Counted from the stretch's first letter, positions 1 to 8,991 are shown. The stretch is 39,767 nucleotides of DNA from Candidatus Omnitrophota bacterium (GCA_020429915.1 JAGQKV010000011.1:140607-180373), one strand, 5' to 3'. The notes: generated from the sequence alone by a model not told the origin. Made by a program: numbers and translations.

Positions 1-2858
1 GGGCGGTCTTCCTCCGGCACATCCAGGACCTCGAGGATCTGATCGAAGAGTTCCTGTCCGGGGATATCCTTGCCTTTTGAGAGATGGTTGATGTAACCGC
101 GGTTCCGCCCGAGTTCCTTGGAGAGTTGATTTTGGTTCAGGGTATTCTGCCGGCGGTCCCAGATAAAGTTCCAGGTCTCGGCCATATAAGGATTGACCAG
201 CACGGCTTTGTCGCTGGTGTCGAGGATCTTGGTGTCCCGTTGGGCCAGGTCGCCGATGGTGTCGACTCCGGCGATCGGTGCGTCCCGGAAAAGGACTGTG
301 GTGTCCGGCGCGACGGTGCGATCGCCCGTAAACTGCCCGGAGGCCGTATCGTATCCGGTCAGAAACCGGGCGGAGAGAATCATCAGATCCTGGCCTACAA
401 GCACCTCCTGCGTCTCCGGCAGACCGGTCCGGTTCAGATGGGTCATATTAGGCGGATCGACCATCACCCGCGTGAGCGCGCCTTCCTGATCATACATCAA
501 AATGTGACGGACAATACGGTCATTGATGGACGCGCGGCCGTCGACCTGTTCGACATCCGGAAAAAGGTTGAGGTGCGGTACCCGGTTACGCAGATCGAAC
601 GTCGCCCGCGTACTGTCCTCGGCGTCCGGCACAACTCCCACGGATATAAAACGGTCTTTGGCTTCCCGCAACAGTTCCCCGCGCGTTTGAATCAGGCGAC
701 GCCGCAGAGCGGCGCGGTCGCCCTGGTATTCCGGCACCTGGGCCTGGATCTCCTTGGCCACATCAAGGACCATCCGGGTCAGCACCGGCCCCCGCACCCG
801 GCGCGGCAGCGTCAAAGTAAAGTCCGTGCCGATCCCGACCTGACTCTCGACTTCGATCGTCCCGCCGTGCATCTCGACGATGAGTTTTGCCAGATTCAAT
901 CCGATACCGCGCGGGGTGTCCTCCGCGGCCTTGGTCGTAAAGCCGCGCTCAAATATGCGCGGCAGGACATCCGCGGCGATCCCGTTTCCGGTGTCGGAGA
1001 CATGGAACAACACGTTGCTCTTGTCCTGGGACAATTCCACCGTCACCGTAATTTCACCGCCGGCCTCGCGGGCGTTGTTGAAAAGAATGTAAAACACCTC
1101 GGCCATGCGCAGCCGGTCGATCTTGATGCCTCCGATGTTCGTCTCGCGCACCCGGACATCCACGGGGACATTGAAGGTGTTTTCGAATTCTTCGGCGTAG
1201 TCACGAACCTCTTTGGCAATGTCCACCGCCCGGAACTGCAGACGGCGATCAAATACCCTCTCCAGGAATTGGACGGTCTCATCGATCATCTTGAGCAGCA
1301 GCTGCACCGACCGTTCTTCTTCCTTCGCCGCCACTTCGGCGCGGACCAGTCCCAAATTCAAAGTCACGATCTGGCGGAAACGTTCGAACCGGTCGGCAAT
1401 CGGGGCATGAGCCCTGGCGAGGTCAACATCCTGGCCCAGCTGAAAAATCTGACGGAGATTCTCCGTGCGGAACGACTGTTGCAATTCCTCGAACGCGCGG
1501 GCCGAGTCTTCTTCCCGGAAACCGAAGGTCTGCACATACATCGTCAAAAGACTGGTGAGCGATCCGGTCAGCAGTGAGAATTGATTGATGAAGACCTTCT
1601 CCACCGCCTTCAGACGCTGGCCGCGTTCCATGCGCGCTTCATCGTCGTTGGCCAGCACAGCGGCGTCGGCGCCGCGGCGAATCTGCGCGTCGACCACGTC
1701 GAACTGGGTCGTCAATATCGCCATGTCTCCGGTCTGCCGGACCGCGGCCGGATTACGTACCACGGTGATCTGCGGCTTAATGTTCATACCGCCGGAGAAA
1801 TACTTGCGGGGGATCATCTCACCGAGGTCGGGATCGAATTCTTCTTTGACATAGTTGTAAACCCCGATCTGAAAAGCCTCTACATATTTCTCGTAAATCA
1901 GGTCCTTAGTTTGCTCATCCGGAATCTCGACACCGCCGACCTTGTTGCGGTCGGAATAAATTTGATTGAGGATGCTTCGGCGCATCCCCTCCTTGTACCA
2001 GGTGGCAAGCAGCAAGGAATGATAGATCTGCCGCAAACGCGCGAAGTGTTCTCCTTCATTGACCTCGCGCTCGATCTCGGGGATAAGAACTTCCCGGATG
2101 ATTTCATTGCTGATCGCTTGCCGATGATTGCGGTAAGCTTCGCCGATTCCGTTTCGCGCGAATTCCTCCTCCTGCAAGACATTGCTCTCCAGCGCCCGGT
2201 AATCCTCTTCCAGCATGACCTTCAAACGGCTTTCCGCCACAAAGGCGGAGCGTCCGTGCTCATGGATCACCGCGCTTGCCGGAACGATCCAGACCTTGTT
2301 GAAAGTAGAAACGGGGATATCGGTCGTACCGAAACGGGCCTGCGCCTTTTGGTGAACGCGCTTCCAGAACTCGGCACCGAGACGCTCCTCGGGGTACATC
2401 AATGAGGCGGTAAACTGTTTGAGCAGATAATCCTGGGCCAGCAAGTCACGTCCCATCTCGGTCCGGCCGAACTTCTCGGGAATGATACGGTCGGATTCAT
2501 AGGGAGACAAGTTGACCCATAAATCGTCATCGGGGACGGCCAGGGACGCAAGAAAATATTTGATCAGGCGCAGCGATTCTTCTTCGAATTCTTCCCCGCT
2601 TAGCGCGGAGTTCCCTTTATCGATGATGAAATCAAAATAAAACGGCTTGTCGGGATGGAGGGTAATGCCCATGATGACCGGGGGCACATATTCCCGGCTG
2701 GATTTGACAATAGTACCCGGACCGGGCATCGGCAGGGAACTGCCGCCGGCGGCAATCGCAGGGGGTGTCATCAGGGACAAGGCGAAGCACATAACCGTGC
2801 CCGCCACACAAAGCCGGTATCCCAGACCACGTCGAATTGTTGTCTGATGAGTATGCAC
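1..2858 (-). CDS. Giant histidine-kinase-type ATPase protein with C-terminal HTH (partial, runs off left edge)
   Basis: The reverse-strand frame is open from a GTG at 2858 to base 1 (952 codons visible), so the C-terminus is missing. An in-frame stop at 2882-2880 limits the start. The GTG gives an N-terminus with arginines, a hydrophobic stretch and PPAIAA near residue 37, which looks like a signal peptide; ATG 2790-2792 is an alternative. Residues about 135-400 contain blocks such as RDLLAQDYLLKQ, IPVSTFNKVWIVP and LKVMLEEDY, which I associate with a family common in Omnitrophota. Residues about 575-690 form a GHKL ATPase: N-box FYILFNNAREAG, G1 DTGNGI, F-box IFERGFTTK, G2 GIGLNLAK. I see no convincing phosphoacceptor H-box. 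Near residues 910-945 a Cro/C1-like helix-turn-helix is likely (QNQLSKELGRNRGYINHLSK). Function unknown; possibly an atypical sensor kinase. The gene is certain, the function is not. Confidence 0.85.
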   Translation of the reverse strand, partial: MHTHQTTIRRGLGYRLCVAGTVMCFALSLMTPPAIAAGGSSLPMPGPGTIVKSSREYVPPVIMGITLHPDKPFYFDFIIDKGNSALSGEEFEEESLRLIKYFLASLAVPDDDLWVNLSPYESDRIIPEKFGRTEMGRDLLAQDYLLKQFTASLMYPEERLGAEFWKRVHQKAQARFGTTDIPVSTFNKVWIVPASAVIHEHGRSAFVAESRLKVMLEEDYRALESNVLQEEEFARNGIGEAYRNHRQAISNEIIREVLIPEIEREVNEGEHFARLRQIYHSLLLATWYKEGMRRSILNQIYSDRNKVGGVEIPDEQTKDLIYEKYVEAFQIGVYNYVKEEFDPDLGEMIPRKYFSGGMNIKPQITVVRNPAAVRQTGDMAILTTQFDVVDAQIRRGADAAVLANDDEARMERGQRLKAVEKVFINQFSLLTGSLTSLLTMYVQTFGFREEDSARAFEELQQSFRTENLRQIFQLGQDVDLARAHAPIADRFERFRQIVTLNLGLVRAEVAAKEEERSVQLLLKMIDETVQFLERVFDRRLQFRAVDIAKEVRDYAEEFENTFNVPVDVRVRETNIGGIKIDRLRMAEVFYILFNNAREAGGEITVTVELSQDKSNVLFHVSDTGNGIAADVLPRIFERGFTTKAAEDTPRGIGLNLAKLIVEMHGGTIEVESQVGIGTDFTLTLPRRVRGPVLTRMVLDVAKEIQAQVPEYQGDRAALRRRLIQTRGELLREAKDRFISVGVVPDAEDSTRATFDLRNRVPHLNLFPDVEQVDGRASINDRIVRHILMYDQEGALTRVMVDPPNMTHLNRTGLPETQEVLVGQDLMILSARFLTGYDTASGQFTGDRTVAPDTTVLFRDAPIAGVDTIGDLAQRDTKILDTSDKAVLVNPYMAETWNFIWDRRQNTLNQNQLSKELGRNRGYINHLSKGKDIPGQELFDQILEVLDVPEEDR

Positions 2859-2911
2859 GCTTTTCCGATGTTTATGACGTTACGGCGGGGAACCAGATAG
2901 CCTTAGTATAC

Positions 2912-2928
2912 ATTATACTAGTATTATA
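2912..2928 (-). promoter_or_regulatory. Candidate -10 region(s) for the left-edge giant gene
   Basis: Two overlapping TATAAT matches on the minus strand (2912-2917 and 2923-2928) flank the 10-bp palindrome ATACTAGTAT (2915-2924), about 55-70 bases before the GTG start. Neither has a good -35 at 16-18 bp, so this is a weak promoter call in an AT-rich pocket. Confidence 0.3.
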
Positions 2929-3002
2929 CGCAATCTCCGGCACGCCTCGCTATAGCAGAAACATATACTGTTTATTAGGTAGGACTTACGATACTAGCCG
3001 GT

Positions 3003-3395
3003 TCAGCAAAAGTGATAACCTTCCATATACTTCTCTTCTTCGGGATACTTCGGCCGGTTACCGCTGGCCTTGTCTTTGCATCCCAGATCAAAGTACCACG
3101 CGATTTTCTCGCCGCCATCATAGCCTTCCTGATACTTACCGCTCACGAGGTACAACAACTCGTTCTTCACTTCCTCCGAGCCGTCTGCGTACCCTTGATC
3201 ATAAAGACCCTTCTGGTACATGGTGAGCAGAAAGATCACCAGCGCGATTGCCGCGATGACGCCGACACCGGCCCAAACGGTTCCGGTGGTCATTGAACGT
3301 TCATAGATGTCTTTGGTGAGATTGGCCTCGCAATGCGGGCAATAGGCCAGATCGTCCTGAGGCAGGGTGAGGTGGCAATTGGGGCAAATTTTCAT
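3003..3395 (-). CDS. Zinc-ribbon, single-pass membrane protein of unknown function
   Basis: A 130-residue protein. The N-terminus MKICPNCHLTLP followed by CPHC (CxxC twice, 14 residues apart) is a classic zinc ribbon. One transmembrane helix follows (VWAGVGVIAAIALVIFLL, about residues 41-58), then a hydrophilic tail with repeated glycine and tyrosine (GLYDQGYADG, GKYQEGYDGG). An upstream in-frame ATG at 3512 would add 39 low-quality residues. I prefer 3395 because TATAAT lies 6 nt before it and the ribbon begins immediately. The topology suggests a cytoplasmic ribbon with the tail outside. It is the last gene of the co-directional cluster but appears to have its own promoter. No specific function is recognised. 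Confidence 0.72.
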   Translation of the reverse strand: MKICPNCHLTLPQDDLAYCPHCEANLTKDIYERSMTTGTVWAGVGVIAAIALVIFLLTMYQKGLYDQGYADGSEEVKNELLYLVSGKYQEGYDGGEKIAWYFDLGCKDKASGNRPKYPEEEKYMEGYHFC

Positions 3396-3401
3396 ACACC
3401 G

Positions 3402-3407
3402 ATTATA
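3402..3407 (-). promoter_or_regulatory. -10 hexamer placed for a leaderless transcript
   Basis: TATAAT on the minus strand ends exactly 6 nt before the ATG of the zinc-ribbon gene. A start site 6-7 nt downstream of the -10 would fall on the A of the ATG. The -35 (CTGTCG at 17 bp) is poor. There is no Shine-Dalgarno sequence. Confidence 0.5.
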
Positions 3408-3531
3408 CCCCAAATTCCCGCCAACGACAGGCAAAAGATCCGAGGCTTGCGTTGATGTAAGGCACACAATTGTACTTATAGGATTCAGCGTATCCGTGCG
3501 AGCCTCTACCAATAAAATCTTGTGAGCCCGC

Positions 3532-4233
3532 TTAAAGCCCGGGGACCATGGGGACGAAGCGGACCGGGAACAGGGACTCGCTGACGACCCCTTGATCGGT
3601 CTTGGTAAGGACGATCAGCTGCTGGTAGCCTTCACCCACCGGCAGGACCATGCGGCCGCCGACTTTGAGTTGTTCCACCAGTCGCGGCGGGACCTCCGGC
3701 GGTGCGGCGGTCACGATGATCTTGTCGAATGGGGCGTGCTCCGGCCACCCGAGATAACCGTCGCCGCGCCGGACCGTGATGTTCGTGTATCCCTGCTTTT
3801 TGAGATGCGCACGCGCCTCGTCGGCCAGCGGCCCGACAATTTCAATCGTGTACACATGATCGACGATCTCGGCCAAGACGGCGGCCTGATAGCCGCTGCC
3901 CGTGCCGATCTCCAGCACCTTGTCGTTGTCTTTCGGTTCCAATACCTGGGTCATGACGGCCACGATGTACGGCTGCGAAATGGTCTGCCCGTGGCCGATG
4001 GGTAACGGACCGTCACTATAGGCGCGGTCGCGTACGGCCTTGGGAACGTACTCGTGCCGCCTGACCTTGCGCATCGCCGCCAACACGCGCGTATTTTCAA
4101 TGCCGCGCGGGATGAGCTGTTCGGCGATCATCCGGTCGTGGGCCTGCTCGAAATCGCCGGCCCTGGCGCAACCGAAGAATGGTATTCCCCACATAACCGT
4201 TAAAACCCTGCAGATTAAAAAAGACCGGGTCAT
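3532..4233 (-). CDS. pcm: Protein-L-isoaspartate O-methyltransferase, exported form
   Basis: A 233-residue PCMT family protein that would transfer methyl from S-adenosylmethionine to isoaspartyl residues of damaged proteins. Family signatures include MIAEQLIPRGI, VRRHEYVP, GHGQTISQPYIVAVM and the SAM-binding LEIGTGSGYQAAVLA, then VRRGDGYLGWPEHAPFDKIIVTAA and VGGRMVLPVG. The N-terminus MTRSFLICRVLTVMWGIPFFGC is hydrophobic and looks like a signal peptide, possibly a poor lipobox (FFGC), so the enzyme may act in the periplasm. The longer reading from 4497 is rejected because it overlaps the radical SAM gene. Start 4233 has GGTGGGG upstream. It lies 26 bases after the radical SAM gene and is probably co-transcribed. 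Confidence 0.9.
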   Translation of the reverse strand: MTRSFLICRVLTVMWGIPFFGCARAGDFEQAHDRMIAEQLIPRGIENTRVLAAMRKVRRHEYVPKAVRDRAYSDGPLPIGHGQTISQPYIVAVMTQVLEPKDNDKVLEIGTGSGYQAAVLAEIVDHVYTIEIVGPLADEARAHLKKQGYTNITVRRGDGYLGWPEHAPFDKIIVTAAPPEVPPRLVEQLKVGGRMVLPVGEGYQQLIVLTKTDQGVVSESLFPVRFVPMVPGL

Positions 4234-4259
4234 GACATCCCCACCGCCTGCAAAAAAGA

Positions 4260-5768
4260 TCAGGCCGGCTGCGCGACCGATTCGTGTTGATCGCGGCGGG
4301 CCGATTCCCGCTGCCGCAATTCCTGGAAGAAATTTTCCCGGCGAATACGGCGGCATCCGAAAATCCGCAGCATCAATCCGGCAGCGCGACGCGCCCATGT
4401 CCCCCGGTAAGGTTTCAGGACAAAAATGCGCCACATGCGCATCGGGTTCGTGTAGGTCAGCAGGTAGGTCATTTTCCGCGTAATATCCACCAGCCACGCG
4501 GGAACGGCACTCATCAGGGATACGTGATTGTGATAGGCCCCCAACACAAAATTCTGATTCCGGGCCCGGTCCAATTCTTTTTCACGTTCGAGATCCTGAT
4601 AAATTTCGGTCCCTTCAAAAGGCGTCACGCTGAACATCTCGCACACGGTTAAACGGGAGCTGATCATGAACCAGCACGTCCTGAGCATCTGACGGTAACG
4701 CTCACCGGGAAAACCGACCATGAAATAGCCCATGGTGAAGATGCCCAAGCGGTCCGCGATCGCGATGTTGCGCCGGATCACGTCCATTTTGTTGAACTTC
4801 TTGATCTGTTTCTGAATCGCCTTGTCCGGGCTCTCCACGGCCACAGCGAAATACCGGCAGCCCGAGGCGGCCATGAGTTCCAGCAATTCTTCGGTGAAGC
4901 GGTCGGTTCGCACGCCGTTGGGAAAATGATAGTTGATGTCCAGCTTCTTGGCGATGACCAGCTCGCAAAACCGTTTCACCCGGTCCCGGTCGAGGTTCCA
5001 GATGTCATCATAAAATTCGAAATCGCGAATCCCGTACTCCTTGATCAGATGTTCGATCACCTCCACCATCCGCTCGGCGCTCAGCGCCCGGAAGGTCTTG
5101 CCGAATATGTCGTGACAATACGTGCACCGGTAGGGACATGCTCGCGAACTGAACAGCGCCATATAGGGCCGCACCCCCATCGGCGCGGCCATGGACTGAT
5201 GTGTGCTGTAAAATTCGATATCGGCCAGATCGAAGGCGGGGAACGGCAGACTGTCGAGATCCATAATCGGCGCGCGCGCCGGTTCCAGTTTCACCGAGCC
5301 GTCCGGCAAACGGTGCGCGGTACCGCGAATTCCGGTCAAGGATTCACCGCGCACACAGCGCTGCAGGATCTCTGTAAACGTCAGTTCTCCCTCCCCGACG
5401 ACGACCAGGTCGATGGACGGAAGACTCGCGACACGTTCATAGGAGGCCGAAGCGTACGGCCCGCCGCACAGGACGACACAGCCGGGATTCCATTGCTTGA
5501 CCTTTTCCGCCGTGTATTCGATTCCCTCCCGGTCGACCGTCAACCCGCATAACCCGACCACGTCCGGATCCACCGCGCGAAAGACCTCTTCCAAACGTCT
5601 GAAGTTGCCGGGGACATTGAAATCCAGGAGCGTTATGTCGTCGAATCCCTGCTCGCGGACATAACCGGCCAGACTCATCAGCCCGACGGGATAACCGTAA
5701 ACGTAGTTAAACTGCTTGATCATGGTAGTGGAGGTGTTAATCAGCAGGATTTTGGGAGAGTGGTCCAT
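4260..5768 (-). CDS. B12-binding-like radical SAM protein (paralogue 2 of a tandem pair)
   Basis: A 502-residue protein. Residues 1-140 form a Rossmann-like B12-binding-type domain (YGYPVGLMSLAGYVREQG, CGGPYAS, VVVGEGE) without the DxHxxG cobalamin-ligand motif. The radical SAM core follows, with CPYRCTYC at residues 211-218 giving the three cysteines for the [4Fe-4S] cluster. Later blocks (ELLELMAASGCRYFAVAVES, MGYFMVGFPGE, VTPFEGTEIY) are typical of the core of COG1032 enzymes. Such enzymes carry out methylations and other radical modifications of lipids, cofactors or antibiotics; the substrate here is not predictable. A basic C-terminal tail may associate with membranes. It lies 8 bases after its paralogue, so the pair is one transcription unit. 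Confidence 0.9.
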   Translation of the reverse strand: MDHSPKILLINTSTTMIKQFNYVYGYPVGLMSLAGYVREQGFDDITLLDFNVPGNFRRLEEVFRAVDPDVVGLCGLTVDREGIEYTAEKVKQWNPGCVVLCGGPYASASYERVASLPSIDLVVVGEGELTFTEILQRCVRGESLTGIRGTAHRLPDGSVKLEPARAPIMDLDSLPFPAFDLADIEFYSTHQSMAAPMGVRPYMALFSSRACPYRCTYCHDIFGKTFRALSAERMVEVIEHLIKEYGIRDFEFYDDIWNLDRDRVKRFCELVIAKKLDINYHFPNGVRTDRFTEELLELMAASGCRYFAVAVESPDKAIQKQIKKFNKMDVIRRNIAIADRLGIFTMGYFMVGFPGERYRQMLRTCWFMISSRLTVCEMFSVTPFEGTEIYQDLEREKELDRARNQNFVLGAYHNHVSLMSAVPAWLVDITRKMTYLLTYTNPMRMWRIFVLKPYRGTWARRAAGLMLRIFGCRRIRRENFFQELRQRESARRDQHESVAQPA

Positions 5769-5776
5769 AGTGTTTA

Positions 5777-7303
5777 CTAAGGCGTGCCGACACGCACAAG
5801 GCTGGCGACCGGCCCGCCGCCGGTTTGCCTGCCGGACGCTTCCTCACGCACGCGGAGCTCCTCGAAGATATGCTCGCGGGGCATTTTCTTCATCCCGAGC
5901 ATCCGGAGAATCAGCTGATAGATCTTGCGGCGCAGGGATCCGGGGTACGGATACAAGCGGAACACCCTGTATATTCGGACGGGATTGGCGTATGTCAGGA
6001 TAAACGTTAGGCGCAATGTAATAAAAATCAACCATTTCGGAACGGCTGACATGTCGGAGACGCGGTTGTGGTAGGCCCCGGCATCAAATTTCTGCAGATT
6101 GTTTTTGTTGAGCTTGTCCGCTTTTTCAAGGTCGGCATAGAGCTCCGTCCCCTCGAACGGAGTCACGGCAAACAAATCGGCGATGTGCAACCGTGAGGAG
6201 ATGACAAACCAGCAGGTTTTCAACATCTGCGCATAGGTCTCGCCGGGAAAGCCGATCATAAAAAAGCCGTTGGTCATGATCCCCAGCCGGTCGGCCAGAT
6301 TGATCATGTCGCGGATCTTATCCAGTTTGTTAAATTTCTTGATCTGCTTCTGCATGGCCTTGTCGGCGCTCTCGACGGCGACACAAAAATATCGGCAGCC
6401 GGATTGTTTCATCAGCACCAGCAGTTCCTCGGTCAACCGGTCGGTGCGCAGACCGTTGGGAAAATGATAGGCGATATCGAGCCGCTTGGCGATAACCAGT
6501 TCGCAGAAACGCCGCACACGGTCGCGGTCGAGATTCCAGATATCGTCGTAAAATTCATAGTCACGGATGCCGTAGTGTTCGATAAGATGCTCAATGATTT
6601 CGACCATCCGCTCAGGGCTTTGGGCGCGGAAGGTCTTGCCGAAAATAGCATGACAGTAGGTACACTGATAGGGACAGGCGCGCGAGCTGAACAACGACAT
6701 GTACGGCCGAATTCCCACCGTCGCCATGGATAAATGCGTGCTGTAAAATTCGATATCCACCAGGTCAAAGGCCGGTAACGGGAGACTGTCGAGGTCCATG
6801 ATGGCTTCACGGGCCGGCTCCTGCCTCACACTCCCGTCAGCCGTGGTGTAGGCCGTTCCCTTGATGCCGATCAGTTCCCGGCCATCTAAATAGCGTTGCA
6901 GGATTTCGGTAAACGTCAGCTCCCCCTCACCGATCACGGCCAAATCGATAAACGGGTAGCCGGCGACCCGCTGGGGCGAAGCCGAGGCATACGGTCCGCC
7001 ACAAATCAGCAGGCAATCCGGCAACCACTGCTTGATCTTGCGGCCGGTATATTCGATGCACTCCTGATCCGTCGTCAGACCGCACATCCCGACAACAGCG
7101 GGCTGCTCGCGGCGGATGGTCTCCTCCAGGCCTTCAAATGCGCCCGGCACGTTAAAATCAAGAATCGTTACGGCGGCAAATCCCTGCGCGCGGATATAGC
7201 CCGCAATGGCCATCAGGCCGACCGGGTAACCGAAAACATGACTGTATTGTTTTATGGTGGTGACGGAGGTATTGATGAGAAGGATTTTGCGGTTTGGACG
7301 CAT
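5777..7303 (-). CDS. B12-binding-like radical SAM protein (paralogue 1 of a tandem pair)
   Basis: A 508-residue protein that is collinear and highly similar to its downstream neighbour along its whole length (ILLINTS, YGIRDxEFYDDIWNLDRDRV, QKQIKKFNK, CGGPYASAS), so the pair arose by tandem duplication. The cluster-binding motif is CPYQCTYC at residues 210-217. The N-terminal B12-type domain also lacks DxHxxG. The start is ATG 7303, with TATACT 6 nt upstream and no Shine-Dalgarno sequence, so translation is probably from a leaderless mRNA. The two divergent copies may act on successive positions of one substrate. No glycosyltransferase or scaffold gene next door reveals the product. Confidence 0.9.
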   Translation of the reverse strand: MRPNRKILLINTSVTTIKQYSHVFGYPVGLMAIAGYIRAQGFAAVTILDFNVPGAFEGLEETIRREQPAVVGMCGLTTDQECIEYTGRKIKQWLPDCLLICGGPYASASPQRVAGYPFIDLAVIGEGELTFTEILQRYLDGRELIGIKGTAYTTADGSVRQEPAREAIMDLDSLPLPAFDLVDIEFYSTHLSMATVGIRPYMSLFSSRACPYQCTYCHAIFGKTFRAQSPERMVEIIEHLIEHYGIRDYEFYDDIWNLDRDRVRRFCELVIAKRLDIAYHFPNGLRTDRLTEELLVLMKQSGCRYFCVAVESADKAMQKQIKKFNKLDKIRDMINLADRLGIMTNGFFMIGFPGETYAQMLKTCWFVISSRLHIADLFAVTPFEGTELYADLEKADKLNKNNLQKFDAGAYHNRVSDMSAVPKWLIFITLRLTFILTYANPVRIYRVFRLYPYPGSLRRKIYQLILRMLGMKKMPREHIFEELRVREEASGRQTGGGPVASLVRVGTP

Positions 7304-7309
7304 GAGTTA

Positions 7310-7338
7310 AGTATAACCCAGCCCTGCGGCCTTCTCAA
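7310..7338 (-). promoter_or_regulatory. Promoter of the radical SAM pair, leaderless geometry
   Basis: Minus-strand TTGAGA (7333-7338), 17-bp spacer, TATACT (7310-7315), then 6 nt to the ATG at 7303. This is a good sigma-70-type promoter whose start site should coincide with the start codon. It makes the radical SAM pair at least partly independent of the upstream genes. Confidence 0.65.
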
Positions 7339-7375
7339 GGACAAATTGGCGGTCGCGGGCGGGCCGCCCCCGTCG

Positions 7376-8344
7376 CTATCGTCCGGAAAACGTCTGGTTC
7401 TCGATGCGGTCCAGGATGAGCTGCGCGGAACCGAAAAACGGCGTGCGGATCACGGCTTTTAAGGGAATCCGCGCCCCGCCCGCATCGAAAAAACCGGTGG
7501 CCCGGCCTTTTTTGGCATCTTCGCCGTTGATGTAGGCATAAGGCTGGACCACCAGCGCCGGACGCTTGCCGTGGCCAGGCGTCTTGATGTCATCGATGTC
7601 TTCGATGAGGCAAATCAAATCATAGATTTTCTCGGAGGCGTACACCTGGAGGTCGAGCGTATCGCCGGGCTGCCAGCGCAGGGTCCGCGCGTAGTAGTTC
7701 GCGGTCACCGGATCATGGACCTGATCGGAAATGGGGATTTCCTTACGGGTCTTGTCCACATCGTTGTAGAAAAACGCGAGGCCCTTGTCATAGTCGAACT
7801 CCACAAAGGAATGCTTGCGGTACTTGCCCTCACTGCGGTATTCCTCACGGTACACTACCCGCTTGCGTTGTTCGTCCATGTAGGAAATAAAGATATCCTC
7901 GATGGGAAATACCTTCGAAAACGGATCGGTGGTCTTCCCCGTCGCCTTAAACACGATCACGGGTACGCCTTTATGATATTTGCGTTCGACCACCTCCGTG
8001 GTCAATTCCGCGACGGTCATCCCCAGATAACGGGCCTTGAAGTACAGTTTCTCGTTGCGGACCGGCGGCAGACGCGGCGGCTCCGCCGGAACCTCGACCG
8101 TGACAGGAACGGCGGCTACATCCGGCGCTTCCGCTGGTTGCTCGGCCTCCGGTTGCGGTTCCGGTAAGCTGAATACCTGCGGCGGCGCAGCGGCCGTTTC
8201 AGCCAGCACGTCCGGTTGCTTTTCGAGGAACTCCTCACGGATCACCTCGGCCTGACGGAGAATATCCTCACGCGACTTGGTCGCGGTACACGCCGACAGG
8301 ATGGTTACCAATAAAAACGCGGTAATCCAGGAATATTTTCTCAC
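7376..8344 (-). CDS. DUF3108 domain lipoprotein
   Basis: A 322-residue protein that begins with a lipoprotein signal (MRKYSWITAFLLVTILSAC, lipobox LSAC). A proline- and glutamate-rich linker follows (residues about 50-95). The C-terminal domain resembles DUF3108 (LYFKARYLGMTVAELTTEVVERK, PIEDIFISYMDEQRKRVVYREEYRSEG, DPVTANYYAR). DUF3108 proteins are periplasmic or outer-membrane-associated beta-rich proteins of unclear role. The start is a GTG at 8344 with no clear Shine-Dalgarno sequence, 24 bases after the thioredoxin-fold gene, so coupling or read-through is likely. No enzymatic motif is seen. Confidence 0.85.
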   Translation of the reverse strand: MRKYSWITAFLLVTILSACTATKSREDILRQAEVIREEFLEKQPDVLAETAAAPPQVFSLPEPQPEAEQPAEAPDVAAVPVTVEVPAEPPRLPPVRNEKLYFKARYLGMTVAELTTEVVERKYHKGVPVIVFKATGKTTDPFSKVFPIEDIFISYMDEQRKRVVYREEYRSEGKYRKHSFVEFDYDKGLAFFYNDVDKTRKEIPISDQVHDPVTANYYARTLRWQPGDTLDLQVYASEKIYDLICLIEDIDDIKTPGHGKRPALVVQPYAYINGEDAKKGRATGFFDAGGARIPLKAVIRTPFFGSAQLILDRIENQTFSGR

Positions 8345-8368
8345 AACGGTTATCTCGGATTGAAGTTA

Positions 8369-8983
8369 TTACCTAACCATTTGACCGACCATCGGCAGCA
8401 ACGTCCGGTAGAGATCGTCCCGGGGATAGTGCCCGGTGCTGTCCGACCGAACCCGGAAACTGCGGTCAACGAGCTGAAAGCCCGGAATAAGATTGAAGCT
8501 TGCCTGTGAGCGCATATCCCGCACCGGCACCAGCACGTATTCCTGCCGCGCCGTGCGCAAGTCAAAATGCCCGGCCCATTGGCGGGCGGCGGCGGGTCCG
8601 GGCGCCTTCAGCTGCATGTCGTAAAGCAGTATTTGGATAAATACAATCCGCGGATCATCCAACCGGAGTCCGCCGGTGTATTTCGGAAAATAAGACTCGA
8701 TCGACTGCAACCCGCGCTGAACGGGGTTCCCGTGGTATGCACCCCGGGCATGGGCACCCGAGAAGGCCTGGCAGGCCGGACAGTTCATACCGACAAACTC
8801 GACCAGCAGGACTTTGCCCTTGAAGCGCGAGAGTTTCATCCGGTTTCCGTCCTGATCAACGTAGGTCGCCTCATCCGGAAACAACTGTCCCTTCCGCGGC
8901 GGCCATCCGGCACAGGCCGGCCCCGCCAACGCCGACACCAAAGCCGCACCGAGCATTGCGCCCAGCCATCGGCGACGCCACAC
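8369..8983 (-). CDS. Exported thioredoxin-fold protein with CPAC motif
   Basis: A 204-residue protein. The chosen start is GTG 8983, which has AAGG 5 nt upstream and gives a tidy signal peptide (VWRRRWLGAMLGAALVSALA, then GPACA). A GTG at 8995 overlapping the previous stop (GTGA) is the alternative. After the signal, DQDGNRMKLSRFKGKVLLVEFVGMNCPACQ has the strand-CxxC-helix pattern of TlpA/DsbE-like thioredoxins, with CPAC as active site. The remainder is longer and more divergent than TlpA. The likely role is periplasmic disulfide or redox chemistry. It follows the zinc-ribbon gene by 8 bases in the sensor-kinase operon. Confidence 0.72.
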   Translation of the reverse strand: MWRRRWLGAMLGAALVSALAGPACAGWPPRKGQLFPDEATYVDQDGNRMKLSRFKGKVLLVEFVGMNCPACQAFSGAHARGAYHGNPVQRGLQSIESYFPKYTGGLRLDDPRIVFIQILLYDMQLKAPGPAAARQWAGHFDLRTARQEYVLVPVRDMRSQASFNLIPGFQLVDRSFRVRSDSTGHYPRDDLYRTLLPMVGQMVR

Positions 8984-8991
8984 GTCCCCCT

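Noticed and set aside
84-2405. Long plus-strand open frames opposite the giant left-edge gene
   Set aside because: They mirror the minus-strand frame, which has signal, GHKL ATPase and HTH motifs; the plus-strand products show no domain and low-complexity composition.
2975-2995. Shared 11-mer GTAGGACTTAC here and near 38337-38349
   Set aside because: The second copy lies within the RecA-like coding sequence; chance or weak coincidence, with no other shared context.
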